A DNA stretch of 64,000 nt, taken from assembly GCA_964017235.1 (NCBI GenBank), contig OZ024936.1, forward strand, positions 34,866,040 to 34,930,039, written 5' to 3'. Made by a program: the position numbers and the translations under genes. Shown in pieces: positions 13,036 to 25,700 of this stretch (positions within the stretch are counted from its first letter, which is position 1; each line of letters opens with the position of its first letter). The DNA comes from Sabellastarte sp. h YS-2021 (lineage: Eukaryota; Annelida; Polychaeta; Sabellida; Sabellidae). The notes below the pieces were generated by a model that worked only from the letters and a program-made list of their open reading frames with translations, ran no database searches and was not told the DNA's origin.

Positions 13036-14004
13036 ATGAAAGCCGTACACCTTAAAGAGACATCTATACAAAGCTTTCTGTTGACTGTTGCTGCTCACTT
13101 AAAACTTAATAACATACTTTTGGCAATTGAATCAGAAAGGGATGTGTTTTTACTTAGAAAACGTTCTTACCGATTACAAACTGTCAAAAAGTGCTTTAAG
13201 CTTCTCCTACATCCTATCCTACATGTATACACGCATAAGTGTGGTGCTAATATTGTTGAAAGATCTAGACAATTTTACAACAGAATTTCGAGGTTGCAGA
13301 GACCCCGTAATGAAAATTGGCATGCATTTTTTTCTTTTTGTGCTCGCAGCATGGCTACAAATCCATACTTGTCTCAAGGGTAACTTACGAGAGACTTGGG
13401 CATATTTTTACAGAATTTGTGGGATGTACATCACTATTATGGTATGTAAATTTGAAGTGTTAAAATATATGAGGTTGCAATATTTAGATCAATTAATGAT
13501 ATGTGTCACATTCATTCTACAGCTGACTTGAATAGATTTACCCATTCTTTCAACTAAATGAAACACTTTGATTCCCTTTTTTAGGGAGACCGTAAGGATA
13601 TAAGTTAGGCATTGTGAAACTGAGGTGGAAACTGACCTTCCCAAAGAAAGAAATGACCTTCCTTTACTTAAGGAGGTTGTTCTAAACGAGACTATGTGAA
13701 ACCAGGCCCTGATTTCCCATTGTTAACAGAGCAATATCATGACAAACTTCTATGTACTGCAATGAATCAGCTGATCTCACTCTGTTGGCTGACAAATTAA
13801 CATGATCTTGTGCTGATGGTGCCCGCATGTGTTTTCGATAAAAATAGATAACTGTAAATATTGTCCCTTTCCTGTTGTCTGGTGTATTTATGACACAGCG
13901 ACAACATTTAATACCACAGTAGTAATTGGGTGAATTGGACTAACTTATAATAATCGTTGACTTAGTTTTAATTTATAGTAGAAAGTATCAGTCTTTAATG
14001 AAGA

Positions 14005-15600
14005 ACTACATTGCTATGTAAGGGTAACTGGTCTGGGAGTTGAGGCTTACCTAAGTGGGCCAGATTTTATGTCTTATAGTGTGGGATAGCCATCAGTGAA
14101 TTTTCACATGAAAGGGACACTTGAGATATTCCAAATATGTTTACATTTCTGAGTGGTACTGTTTCATACTCAGTACTGCTTGTTCTTAGATAAGTAAGGT
14201 GTTATAGTGAGGTAACTAGCTTGTCCTGGAAGGACAGGAATTGGACTTTTCATGTTATTAGGAAATATGATATTTTCCCTATAAAATGCACATGATTTTG
14301 TCCTCCACAGAGGTCTTATAAATAATGAAGGATTCCTCTAAAATCACAGACTGCAGCTATCTAGGAGTAATATACAGATAATCTGGGAAGTTTCAAGGTA
14401 TTTTCAAGAGCAGTGCATTGATAGGTTGTGGCCTATGGGAGTGCTATGTGATTGGGACACACGGGAATGCAATTAAGGTTGTGGTCTATGTTCTTTGCAT
14501 TTGGGAAGTCACCCTACATGTTCCGCAGCAGTTTCGTAGGGAAAGTGGTGATCATTGGCCTTTTATTTCAAAGTTGGAAGGTCAAACATCATCACAAATG
14601 TACCTTTTTTTCGTGCTAAGGGCAAGGGAACAGTGTTCATGTCACAGTTTTGGGTAGGGAGCTTAGTCATCAATTTTATGGTTCTGAGAAAAACCTTTCT
14701 TCTGGTCCTGCTTTGGGCGAGCATCATATCAGTGTCTTTTGGCTTTATACTTATCACTTTACCATTTACCTACTTGGACTTATTTGTATTGATGGTGTTG
14801 CAGGGTTGGATGTAAGAGGATGCATAGTATTGAGAAATGCTATACTATGCAAACTAGCTCCTGAAAGGCTATGCAAGTTCTTTCCATGAAAGTCTTAAGG
14901 CCACTATCGGGAATTTCACATGTATAAACTGAAATCTCTAGAATCACTATCCAGAAGGCCAGAGCTGATGTAACAGAGCTGTCATGCCTCCTGATGTGTT
15001 GCTTGTTGAAACTTATTTATTGCCACTGTCACTGTGGTTTCTCAAGATCCGCAGATGTAAAATCTACATGGGACTGACCCTCGGGAACCTTTATGATTTT
15101 CTCATCTTCTATGCTTTGCTTTTTGGGGGTCCCATTTTAAACTAAAGTCTAAGTTCTAAATATTATTTCATAAAAACGAGCAGTCTCTGACTTATAACGA
15201 TCTGTCTCCTCAAAAAGCAGATGAGTTATTTATACATAACCAAGGACCCCCTACTGCCGCATTCTTTTCCAATTGCAGACCACCTGTCGTGTATACAAGC
15301 AAAGACACCAATCATAACGTCCTGCCTTTTGTGCTGTATGACCTGCTTTTTTTAAAGATGTGACCAGTTGTCGACACCAGGCAGTTGGCGACCTGTCACC
15401 TGTGGTATAAGTACACTCACAAACAAGACCAGGTGTGTATAGACACAAAAAGTCAGTCACAAGGACAGACAGTCTGTTTTCAAATGGGAAAGTATGGTCT
15501 TCAGCAGATTTACTGACAGCAACATGGCTTTGTGCGCAGCCAGTCACCACTAAAGTTTGGCAATGGAAAATGGGTATTAAGTGGCACCATGGCATCTGAA
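14005..15600 (+). repeat. Dispersed repeat family C, copy 1
   Basis: Blocks here match by eye two other places. 14005-14280 resembles 37670-37960 (shared GGGCCAGAT...TATGT, AAAGGG(G)ACACT, AGATAAGTAA(G/T)GTGTT). 14650-14930 resembles 30340-30650 (shared TTTTGGG(T/C)AGGGAG, GGTTCTGA, GATGGTGTTGCAGGG, AAGGCTATGCA-like). 15530-15575 resembles 31735-31775 (CAGTC(A/G)CCACTAAAGT, AATGGGTAT). The short frames inside, including minus 15251-15595, have no recognisable domain. Ends and element class are unknown. Confidence 0.5.
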
Positions 15601-16706
15601 AGTCAATGACAGCCTACCCACCCGGATGCCATAGCCTTTAAAGGTTGTGGGGTAGTGAAACAAAGAATTATACATTGACAGCTTTTATCAAAGTATTAAC
15701 TTATGCACAGAAAATCTTCTTTGGAATAAATTTTATTAATCCTTGCATATGTGACACCTACGAAGTTAATCAAACATCTGATACTGGTTTTCTTGACACT
15801 TGATCAGAGTTCTGGGCGTTTTGACTGGTACATAGACGTGTTTTTGTGAAAAGTTTGACGCCCTCTGAAGTAGATAAGGAGGACCCATTGAAACGTACAT
15901 TTATCGACACATTTTTTGTTCTCTTCAGAACCATCAATAACCCTTCAACGACTATCGATTAACAGTACATATTTGTACATGATTTTCTTTTATAAATGAT
16001 TATAACATTATTATATATAGATACACTCCTTATCTGTACATTTCTGAAGAATTTACACTGATCTCCCAGTGGCAATGAGGAAACAATGAATGTTTTAAGC
16101 ATCCACTTATGATGTATTTACGTTTCATACAGTTGCTATAAATCATCAAATATAATTTTCTCGTAACTTTTCAGATGAAAAGTAGTCTTGCGAATGTCAG
16201 TTGATGCAAAACAAGTTATCTGGGTAAAATTATTTTGAAGAGACAGTGTAACAGTATATTCTCAGTCTTGTTTGTATGAAATTTCATCATAATATTACAG
16301 TTAAAAAGAATGCTAAGTGAAACTTTCAAGGAGAGAGAGAGAGAAATTGTTCAAATACTGAGAGGAAATTTGCATAGATTTTTTAAACAAAAACGGGATT
16401 TGAATTAATGGGGATAAAAATCTCTATGAATGGTAATTCTTGCCAAATAACACAAATGATCAACTAATTTGAACAATATTTTTTTTCAATTCCATAAAAT
16501 TCATAATGCAATAGAAGCCAAATTAGATACAAAATATGCAATACGATATTACAGTTGGAAAGATTTCAAGAACCTCATGTCTTAATATTGTGACACTGAA
16601 AGCAGCTTTCTGTTGCAGTAGAAGTGGATGAGAGTAGAACCTAGCCCTGATACTTATCTAGGCAGTATTCCTTGTCACATAAAGGACCATTTGTCTGGTT
16701 TGACGA

Positions 16707-19700
16707 ATGATGCCTCCCACCAGGGACCTGAGGTGGTCTGCTGAAGACTACAGTCTACGGGAGTTTGTGGAGGGTTTTGAGGATTCGCTTCCAGAGCTGG
16801 TGTTTGTTACTGAGGGTTTCTGTGGATTCAATGAGAGCCTGTACTCCTTCAGCACTACAGAGGTAAGGCATTAGAAGTGGTACTAGTTGATGATTAGACA
16901 AAACAAAATCGAGGGGTTTCAAATGTAGACCATTTGACCAGTCACTTTTAATCTGTATTACCCAGAATGCTGACGTAAAATTGGGAGTAAATTAAAATTA
17001 ATCCTGCTTTCAAAAGCATTTTAAGTTTAGAAATTGATTTTCAGTCTTATCACTACTCCCTTCTGCTTTATGGGGGTGTTCCACTAAAGCCACCCTTCAC
17101 CAACTCTGGGGTCGGTTTATTTTATTTACAATGTTGATTAGGGTTGCCAACTTTATCCTTCTCCGCCCAAAAAGTCCTGTCATTAAACCATCTTGTCTGT
17201 TTCACTTTATGTCCTATCCTTCTAACCTACCAATCCATTCATATTGACTTACCATCTTATAGTTAAACACTTGCTGTCCTATCAGTTACAAGTACCACGG
17301 CGTCCCGAAAACAAAACTGACTGTAATTTGAAGTACATTTGAAATACATCTGTCATAATTAAATTAGACCAACAAAGATATAAATAGTGTAGAAATAGGC
17401 TTTTGGTTTTTGTGCTCTTTTTTGAAAATATAGTAAGGATATAGTGGTTTATGGTGACAAGAAAGAATCCTAGGAAGTTAGATGTCCCCACAGATACAGA
17501 GTTTGAGTTGGAGGATATAGCTCTGCCATCCAGAGAACGAGAAAGGCGATAGATACGTAAGCAAGGGACAGGCTACAGGGGAAAGTCAGAGTACAGAACA
17601 AGAAACAGAGGAAAGAAAGACGTAATACTGACAAAGCCGATTGGGAAATAAGTCGAAGAGTATCTGACACTCTTTCTTTCTGTCAATCCAGAAGGAAGCA
17701 GGGCAAGATGACAAATATTTTTCTCACAGATTCTGGTGAACGAATTAAGAAGAACGATCAAGAAGAATGGTAAGGTCGCATCTCAGGTGTTATCTTAGTG
17801 GCACTTGAATTGTTTGTAGCTACCTTAATTTGTGTTTGTTTTGTAATCTTTGACCCTTTTAACTTATTTTCCCCGCCTATGGCTTCTAAATTTCCCTCCT
17901 GTCTCACTTTAATTCTAGTTTGCAGTGAGACAGAAAGTCTAAGTTTAAACTTCGAATGAAGATATTTGCCCACTATAACAAGACAGGAAAGCTCTTCAAA
18001 ACAATGTCCAGCAGGATAGTCTGTGGGGAACCTTTGTCAAAAGAGCTAAGCTTTCTGTACAGGTCTGCAAAACATGATTTAAGTCCCAAAGGACTAAATC
18101 TGGGGAGCTGAGGCTGCCCAAGCCTGGCCAAGTACCAAAGGAATTCACTGACAAACAGCATTGGATACACAACAAATTCAACTTTTTGTAATCCTACTTA
18201 AGAAGAAAGGACATGAACAAGTCTTCTGGGTTCAGATCTGCACAAATAGGGCCCAACTGTGCTCAATTGTGGTGAGTTGGACCCTGAATCTGGTAATTAA
18301 TATTCCAAAGCACATTTTTCCCAGTTGTCCAGTTGTCCTAATTAATATTCCAAAAGCATTATCAACTACCTGTCCAGTCATTAGCCATGCCTTCAAGGCA
18401 AAAGCATCATTACCCAGCAAGGAAATGTTCAAGGAAGGCCCTCCCTTCCCCAGAAGAAGTGGGGAAAAGTCTTATCCTATATCTTTTCCTCCAGCGTTTT
18501 GTGTAACTGATTAAGATCCACTGGACCCACCATTCATCCAACGCAATCTGTATTGATAGCAGAACCAGGGAAAAGAAGCCTTTGTAGTTATAATATTTGC
18601 TCCCAGCTTTGGTAATCTTTTTATGGGTGATATGTTTTGCCTCTGTTCAACCCAAGGATTAAGCCCCGATTAGTCCTGGGACCCTTAATCCTTGAGATTC
18701 AGTGAAAAAAAACCCTGAAAAATGGGCGGACAAGGACTTAGGAAGCTTCGGACAAGTCACGATTATTCCCCAACTATGGAGTGAGTGATTGGTTTCAACC
18801 CCAATCCTGTTGGGGATATTCTGACTGGGTCTCAGCCTGGTCATAGGCTTCCTCAAGCCTCCTGGGACAAATAACAGATTTACAGAGACAGTAATGGGCG
18901 ATTTTTATTGAGGGCTAAGTCCAGGCCTCCTGGGACTAAGAGTCCTGGGATTAAGAGTCGCAGGACGCCTCAGATAACATAGGATTGTGTGAATTTGGGT
19001 CTGAGGAGAGACCTCAGGAAGCCTGAGACTGGGAAATTTGTGGGTGGAGGGAGAGTGGCTTGGTTACAGTGGTAGCAAATATCAAACTTGTTTGATATTT
19101 ATACTGACCACAACAGACCCAAACATACTCAAGCCGACTGTCCAGGACTTGGACAGTTATCTATCCACTCCTGGACAAGGTGAAAAATTGCAGGGGCATC
19201 CTCACAAAGTTCTGTTAACCTTGAACAGAAGTTTGAATTCACTCAGCCAAGAGGTTTTTGCAACAACCTTTGTCAAACCCAGGGGTTTAATAGCTTTCTT
19301 CTTGAAATGGGTGGTTGTGGGAGTTATGGTCCATTTTTTGGTTGTGTGGCAGGTGCTGGTAGTGGGTTGAAATAATCCTAGTGTATCCTTCTTCTGCCTG
19401 CAAATCAGATTAAAAATCAGAGTATTCAACTCAATAAAAACCAAAATGACACAAATCTTCTGTAGGAAGTGAGTTTGTGAAGATAATGATGAGAAATAAT
19501 GAGTAATTGCAGCCACAAGGGGTTCATATATAGTGGTCCTTTGGACCGGATTTGTAATCTGGATTTCACCAAATAATTAGTCTGGACACTGCTCCAGGCC
19601 AATTGAGCTGTCAATATGGCTTATAAGGATGTTCCACTGGGGCCATGTGTGATATTTCACCGACCCTTATGACTCTGTATCAAAACCTTGACTCCCTCCA

Positions 19701-22700
19701 CCTGGAAAGCATCCTGTCTTGGGTCTCTATGGCTTGTCAGACACACTTGTCTTGTCCTGTGCTGTAACTGTCTTGTCTGGAAGAACTTCCCGGCCTTTCA
19801 TGGTTAAGTACCTGAACACCTACCAATAGGCCATACACACAAGCCGACAGTACTTGAAAGCATACCAGCCTGCTGTAAGCATTACTGACCTGACTTGGCC
19901 ACTTCCCATTAAGAAGGGAAGTCCTTGGGTCTTACACCTTAGTCAGTAACATCTTAGGACAAGCTGAGGACACATCACAACAGGCCATAAACAAAAACAT
20001 GGCGGTTACAGCACCAGATAAGCGAGGAACTGTGTATGACAAGCTGGACCCACAGCTTGTCAGTTATGAAATCTATGACTACATAGAGTGATTCGGTTTG
20101 CGCAATGCATCATTTGGCATCTGGCATCTGATTAAATCTGGCAGTGTTTAAGATAAAGCTTTTTCTTACAAACTTAGCTAGGATTTAGTGCTGAGATACA
20201 AGTTGGGCTGACTTTTGGTTAGGATTTAGTTATTACATAAAACGCTGCTTTTACAAAGAAAAAGTGGGTCAGAAAGACAGAAGAGTGAGGAAGATAGAAG
20301 TCTCCACAGACACAACTACAGAGTTTGGCGGATACAGCTACTGAGATACAGTGGAGGAGGGAGGCAACAGAAAGGGAGGAAGAGGTACAGAAACAGAGAC
20401 AGGAAGCCAAAAGGGAGGAAATCACACTCAACAGAGGAGGGAGTGGCAGACAAGAGCAGACAGAAAGACAGAAATGGACACACAGAGGCTGGAGGAGAGG
20501 CTGGCAAATCTCAATTGCACTCAAGGCACAAGAAGGGGCATATGACAAACATCTACCTGACGAGTTACGATAAGGAGGCTATTGTGAACTTTCTGAAGGA
20601 CCACAAGGAGTTGTACAATAAGACGAATGAATATTTTAAGACAAGGCCAGGAAAGAATGCCTTTGGGAGAGGTTGACCAACAGCTGAAAGCTGCCTGTCA
20701 AAGTGTCCAAGACTTCGAATCCCAAAGGACTTGCTGCAGCAAACTCACACAGTCTGGCCAGGCTCCAAAATAAATAATAGAAAGGCAGAATTGGATACAG
20801 GATACATTTAACTTCTTGAAGACACACATCACATGCAAGGGACTCAGCAAATCTTCAGCCTTCTAGTCAATGGCCCGAGGAGCCAGTGCATCCATTACCC
20901 CAGCACACAACATTTCCAGAGGTTCAACTGACATAGATGATTTGGAGGGCAGCATGCGAACAGACACTACAATACAGCCTTCAGTTACAAGCCCCAGTGC
21001 AGTTTCTCAGCACTCTTTGGTTGACTAGCAGGTCTTGGGCCAGTTTGCACAGATGAAACCCATGCTGTCATCATTTCTTAGACCAAGGCAAAAGCCTACC
21101 AGAACTGCCTTTTGCAACTACCTGGCCTCTTAGGTGGAGGCCTTAGAGGATAGAATCTTTCAAACATTCAGAAACGAGGGTGTAAAACCTCTAAGCGGCA
21201 TCCAAAGCCGAGCAGAGGAAAGGAGCCATCAGCCCTAGCAACCACAGAAACAGAGGGCAGCTGACGTCCTTCATAGCGGTTGATGACCAACAACCCAAAC
21301 CTTTACTTTCACACTGACCCCAACAAAGCACTTAAACCCACCATCAGTTGCCTCTGCCACAGGCAAAGAAAGTCAACACAACACATCAGGACTCTCATCC
21401 TTGAGAATCTACAGTTAGTGATGAGCCACCAAAACAACCTGGATCAGCAAGCTGCCTCTCCTCCAACCACCACTGCACAGCAAGAACATAACTAGCCAGC
21501 CCAGCCTCAGCCTCCTCCGTAGTCAGCAGACACCAAACAGCAGCAGCATTTGAATCACTGCACTTGCCTACAATCGGTCCTTTTCAGGACCAGTGCTGTT
21601 ATACAGTTAAAGGTCCTTCCAGGACCACCCAAATCTTCCAAAAGCCGCATATTTTAAAAAATTTCAAAAAGGAAATATCACACTGCCCCACTCAAAACAC
21701 TTTACCCCCAAACACAAAGTAATGAGTGAGTGTGTAGTAAAAAAATAGAAAGTAAAAATCTTTTCCAAAAAAAAAAATTTGAAAAAAAAGACAAAACTTA
21801 TTCAAACCTGAACTTAAGAGATTTTGAACTTAGAAAATAAAATAAAATTTTGGATTAACAACTTTGGCCAAAAACTAAAAAGCCACTGAAACTTTGGCCT
21901 GTCCCAAAATTAAAAAAATGCCAAAAGAAAATAAAAACACTTTGACTTTTAAGAAGTTTTGCCATTTGGGGAAAGTATTTTGACCTTTGCATCCGACCTT
22001 TTGTCTTTTGACCTTTAAGAAAACTTAGCCAAAGATTTTGATAATTTTGAACTAAGAAATATCTTTGCCACACAAAAAAAAATTTATTTTTTTTTTACTT
22101 TTAATGGGGGATATTTTTACATAACGTTTTAAAAACTTACATACAGTCTTAGGGGACTAGTGATTTGTTTTGAAATAATTTTAAAACTTGGATTGGATTT
22201 TTTTTAATTTGAGCAACACCAGTCTAAATAAAAGTTTTTGGAATATTTGGGTAGTCCTGAAAAGGACCAATAGCTGCCAGCTTCTTCTGCCCATAGGGTA
22301 TTTGGTTGACAAATCTCAGATCCTGTCCTCCGCTATATATAGTCTTTCAGTAGGTCTAGATGATGTTTGGCCTCCCTCAAAGGATTCCTATAGTTGGCAT
22401 CTGGCACATACACCACCTGTCCATTTTGTAGGGCCACTATATCATTTCCTGTGGTTGGTGCCCTGTCTGCTCTGGCCTGGTGTGTCCTCAGCATGTTGTG
22501 CAACACTACACATAAAAACAATGTCTCTGACAACCCTTGGCCTTTGTTCCATGGTGCCCAGTAGTACCCTGAATCTGTGCACTTATATTCCAAATGCATT
22601 TTCTACCATCCTCCTGCCTCTGGAGATCCTGTAGTTTGCTATTCTTTCTTCCCTTGTGAGTTGTCTTCTGCTGTATGGTTTTACCATCCATGGCATCAAG

Positions 22701-25700
22701 GCAAAGACATTGTTACCCAGAAAGAAATAGTGCAAATTTGGCCATCCCTCCCCCAGTGGTTCAGGTGGTGGAATCCCCAAGGTGTCATCCTCGATCTTTT
22801 CCTCAAATTGATTTTGTCAAAAATCTTTGCCTCTGATGAAGATCCACTTGATCCCACATTGACCCAGAGGAATCTGTATTCTGTATTCTATAGTCCAGTG
22901 CTAACAGCACCAAGGAAACAAGCCCTTGTAGTTGTAATAGTCACTGCCAGATTTCTTTGGCTTTTTCATGGTGATATGCTTCCCGTCTATTGCCCCTACA
23001 TCATGGGGGACATTAGATCTATTTCTGAACTTCTCCACCTTCTTACAGTCTGTAGGGTCAGTAGGGCAGCACAAACATTCGTGCTAGAATTTAGCAAGGA
23101 TGGCTTGGTAGATCTGGGGAATGAACTTACAGATGGTGGTTTGGCCAACCAGCCAGTGATACTGTAAGGAATGATAAGTTTCTCCTGTTGCCAGGTGTCT
23201 CAGCATAATTGCCAGTTCCAATACAACTTCTAAGGGCTTTCTAAAATTGGTGAGTAAATTCTTGATGCTGTAGTGTATGTGTTCTTCGATGAGGTCAAAA
23301 AGGCATATGGCATCCTGACAAAATTCTGATATCCTGAGATATCAGTCTGTATTAAGTCAACCAGAAAGTTGCTGTAGCATCCTTTTTCTTGTCTTTGAGG
23401 GATACAATTCGTGACCCAGGGGTTTGTGGGCTTTGTTCTTCTCCTGGGGGCTGGCTGTTGCTGTGGCTGTGGGGCTGCCTGTAGGCAGGTGCTGGGCTTG
23501 AGTTCAGATGTTTACTTTTCTGTCTGCAAATCATGATGAAAATCAAAATATTAAATTCAATAAAACAAAAGTACCCTAAACTTCTGTAAAAAGTCTCTCC
23601 GAAGTGTAGCTGGCATCTTTGCAGTGACAAATGATGATTTATGACAGACAGAATGGGTTTATATAGTGTTGGTTTGATCCCAACTCTTGATCCCGACTCC
23701 AGAAATCAATCAAGTCAGAGTGAACCGGGAAAATGCTCCAGTCTTGTCGGTTTGTCAGTACAGCTTGTCTGCTATTTGTTTTGCAGTTTGTCATGGTATT
23801 TTCCCATCTAGTTGTGGAGAAAATCATCCCGACCCCAAGTCAGGTTGGGATTTTCATACACACAAGCCGGGATGTACTGATTCCTGTCGCGAAATTTAAC
23901 CGACCCAATATTTTTGCCTGCTTTTTTCTGGATTTTGGTCCCCTATAGTTGTAAAATCGGTTATAGGATTGGCTTCAGTGGAACAACCCCTTATTGTGAT
24001 CAGGAGTTGTCTGCCTCTATGGCTTGTCCTAACACCTTCATTTTTGATGGTATTGTAAAACAGTCTAAAGTCCAACTATCCTTTTATTATCCCGTGCTAT
24101 AAGTAGTTTGGGGTCAATCACAGCTCCAGTGGAACACCCCCATTACTATAATGGTCGGTCAGAGGCTGCATTTAAACTCACATTCGTTACCTTTTGTACA
24201 CATGGCTTATTTCTTATTAAAGTACAATATCACTGATTTTGTAGGTGTACAGAATAAGCCACATCCTGAAACAAGCCAGGGTGGTTGTGAGCAATGAGCA
24301 AGGCCAACACATCAGCATCCCGGTGAAACATCCACTGAAATTCCATGTCATCAAGTATGGCAAAAGTCAGTTATCTTTCAATTTCATTATTTTGATGCTT
24401 CAGTAAACTAAACATTTGAATTGAATGCTACAGGTTGTCCATCAAAATCAAATCAAACAAACGGCTTGAGTGCAGTCTATCAAATGTATATTCATTAGTT
24501 GACCAAGACTAACGTACACAAAATAAGTTCATCAATTGGATGAAGAAAGACAATATCATATGTAAACAACACCACAGACCTAGAGATTTTATCATTTCAA
24601 CTTCTTTCATGTACTTGCTACAATAGAAATGAGCGAAATAGAAACATTCTCTACTTAAGCTATTGCATACTGCCTTCTTATTGCCTTCTTATTAATGCAA
24701 GTCACATTCATTGGTAAACCGATAGCCATATTTTCAGTAACTTCAATGCATTACAGAACAATCAGCAGTCACATTGGGAGACATCTTGGGTAGTGAAGAT
24801 ACTGTTGAAGGTGTGTGTTTGGTATCAGCACAGATAGACCACGTGACATACTGGAGCAGTGGTAGTGTACAGAAAAAGATACAGCTCAACAAACTGACTG
24901 CACAGAGAATTTATGAGGAGAGATTCCTGGTTGCGAACACTATACAAGATGGTAAGCAATGGTCAAAATAGATGTACAGTAATGATGTGTTTTAGCAGTC
25001 TTTACTCAAATTTTATTTAAAACCTTGCAAAAATTCCATAACCCTTTTGACATAACTTAAGAAATGTCAACCAATATTCATGCACTTTTTTTAAATATAT
25101 TGGCTTGGTAAAAAAGACTTTTTGATAATTTTTTATTACCACCATTGTGAAAGTGTGTATGGGTAAACACTTGTATATATATTGTGACGGCGAGAGCCGA
25201 TGTAACGCAAAGTATGGGCTAGCAGTTTGGTTTGGAATCGTGGACCACGGCTAACTTAGCGATAATTCAGCCATTTAAGCTGAGAAAAGTGGTTTTTCAC
25301 ATGAGATTCCAACAAAAAGACTAAGAAATGGCCGAAAATCTATTACACACTAACCTTTCACACTAACAAACCACGGATTATCCTCATATTTTGTTTATAT
25401 TTTAAAGAATTGTAGCTTTTGAAGTATTTCAACTGTCAAACTAGCCGCCATTGTTGTACAAGTATATCACGTCTGAAAGACTTTAAAGTAGGCGACAAAC
25501 CATTGTTTTAAAATATTTGCAGTGTTATAATTTATTTAATTTGCATATTTTATACATTTTTAGGTGATATTATGTTGAATTTGAGTTGAAACTAACAGAT
25601 TTTCGTTGGTACTATTTGCAGTAGGCTGACGTAGGGATACACGAAAACAGCCCAGAAATCTATATAAGGAGCTGCTGTCCGTAGCTTTTTGGCTTTCGTT

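Larger units (their letters stand above)
19624..23990. mobile_element. PIF/Harbinger DNA transposon B, nested in A
   Basis: The left end is TAAGGATGTTCCACT and the right end AGTGGAACAACCCC, imperfect inverted repeats related to those of A. TTA flanks both sides (19621-19623 and 23991-23993). Removing B restores a continuous A sequence. Inside are a plus-strand MADF-type ORF (20325-21490) and a convergent minus-strand transposase (22300-23200), separated by AT-rich DNA (21560-22200). Both genes carry stops and frameshifts, so this copy is dead. Confidence 0.85.
17071..24142. mobile_element. PIF/Harbinger DNA transposon A (older, interrupted by element B)
   Basis: The left end is TGGGGGTGTTCCACT and the right end its reverse complement, AGTGGAACACCCCCA. 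Both are flanked by TTA (17068-17070 and 24143-24145), the 3-bp target duplication typical of this superfamily. It occupies intron 1 of the second GAREM-like gene. It carries relics of a plus-strand MADF-type ORF (17460-18170) and a convergent minus-strand transposase (18230-19450), and is split by element B at a TTA (19621). Without B it is about 2.7 kb, so it has lost much of its length. Confidence 0.85.

Noticed and set aside
13036..13531. Two overlapping plus-strand frames of 115 and 134 codons
   Set aside because: They start in the target duplication of the SINE, overlap each other in different frames and show no recognisable domain.
15251..15595. Minus-strand Cys-rich frame of 114 codons
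   Set aside because: It lies in dispersed repeat family C and shares its end with the copy at 31735; no signal peptide or regular cysteine spacing was found.
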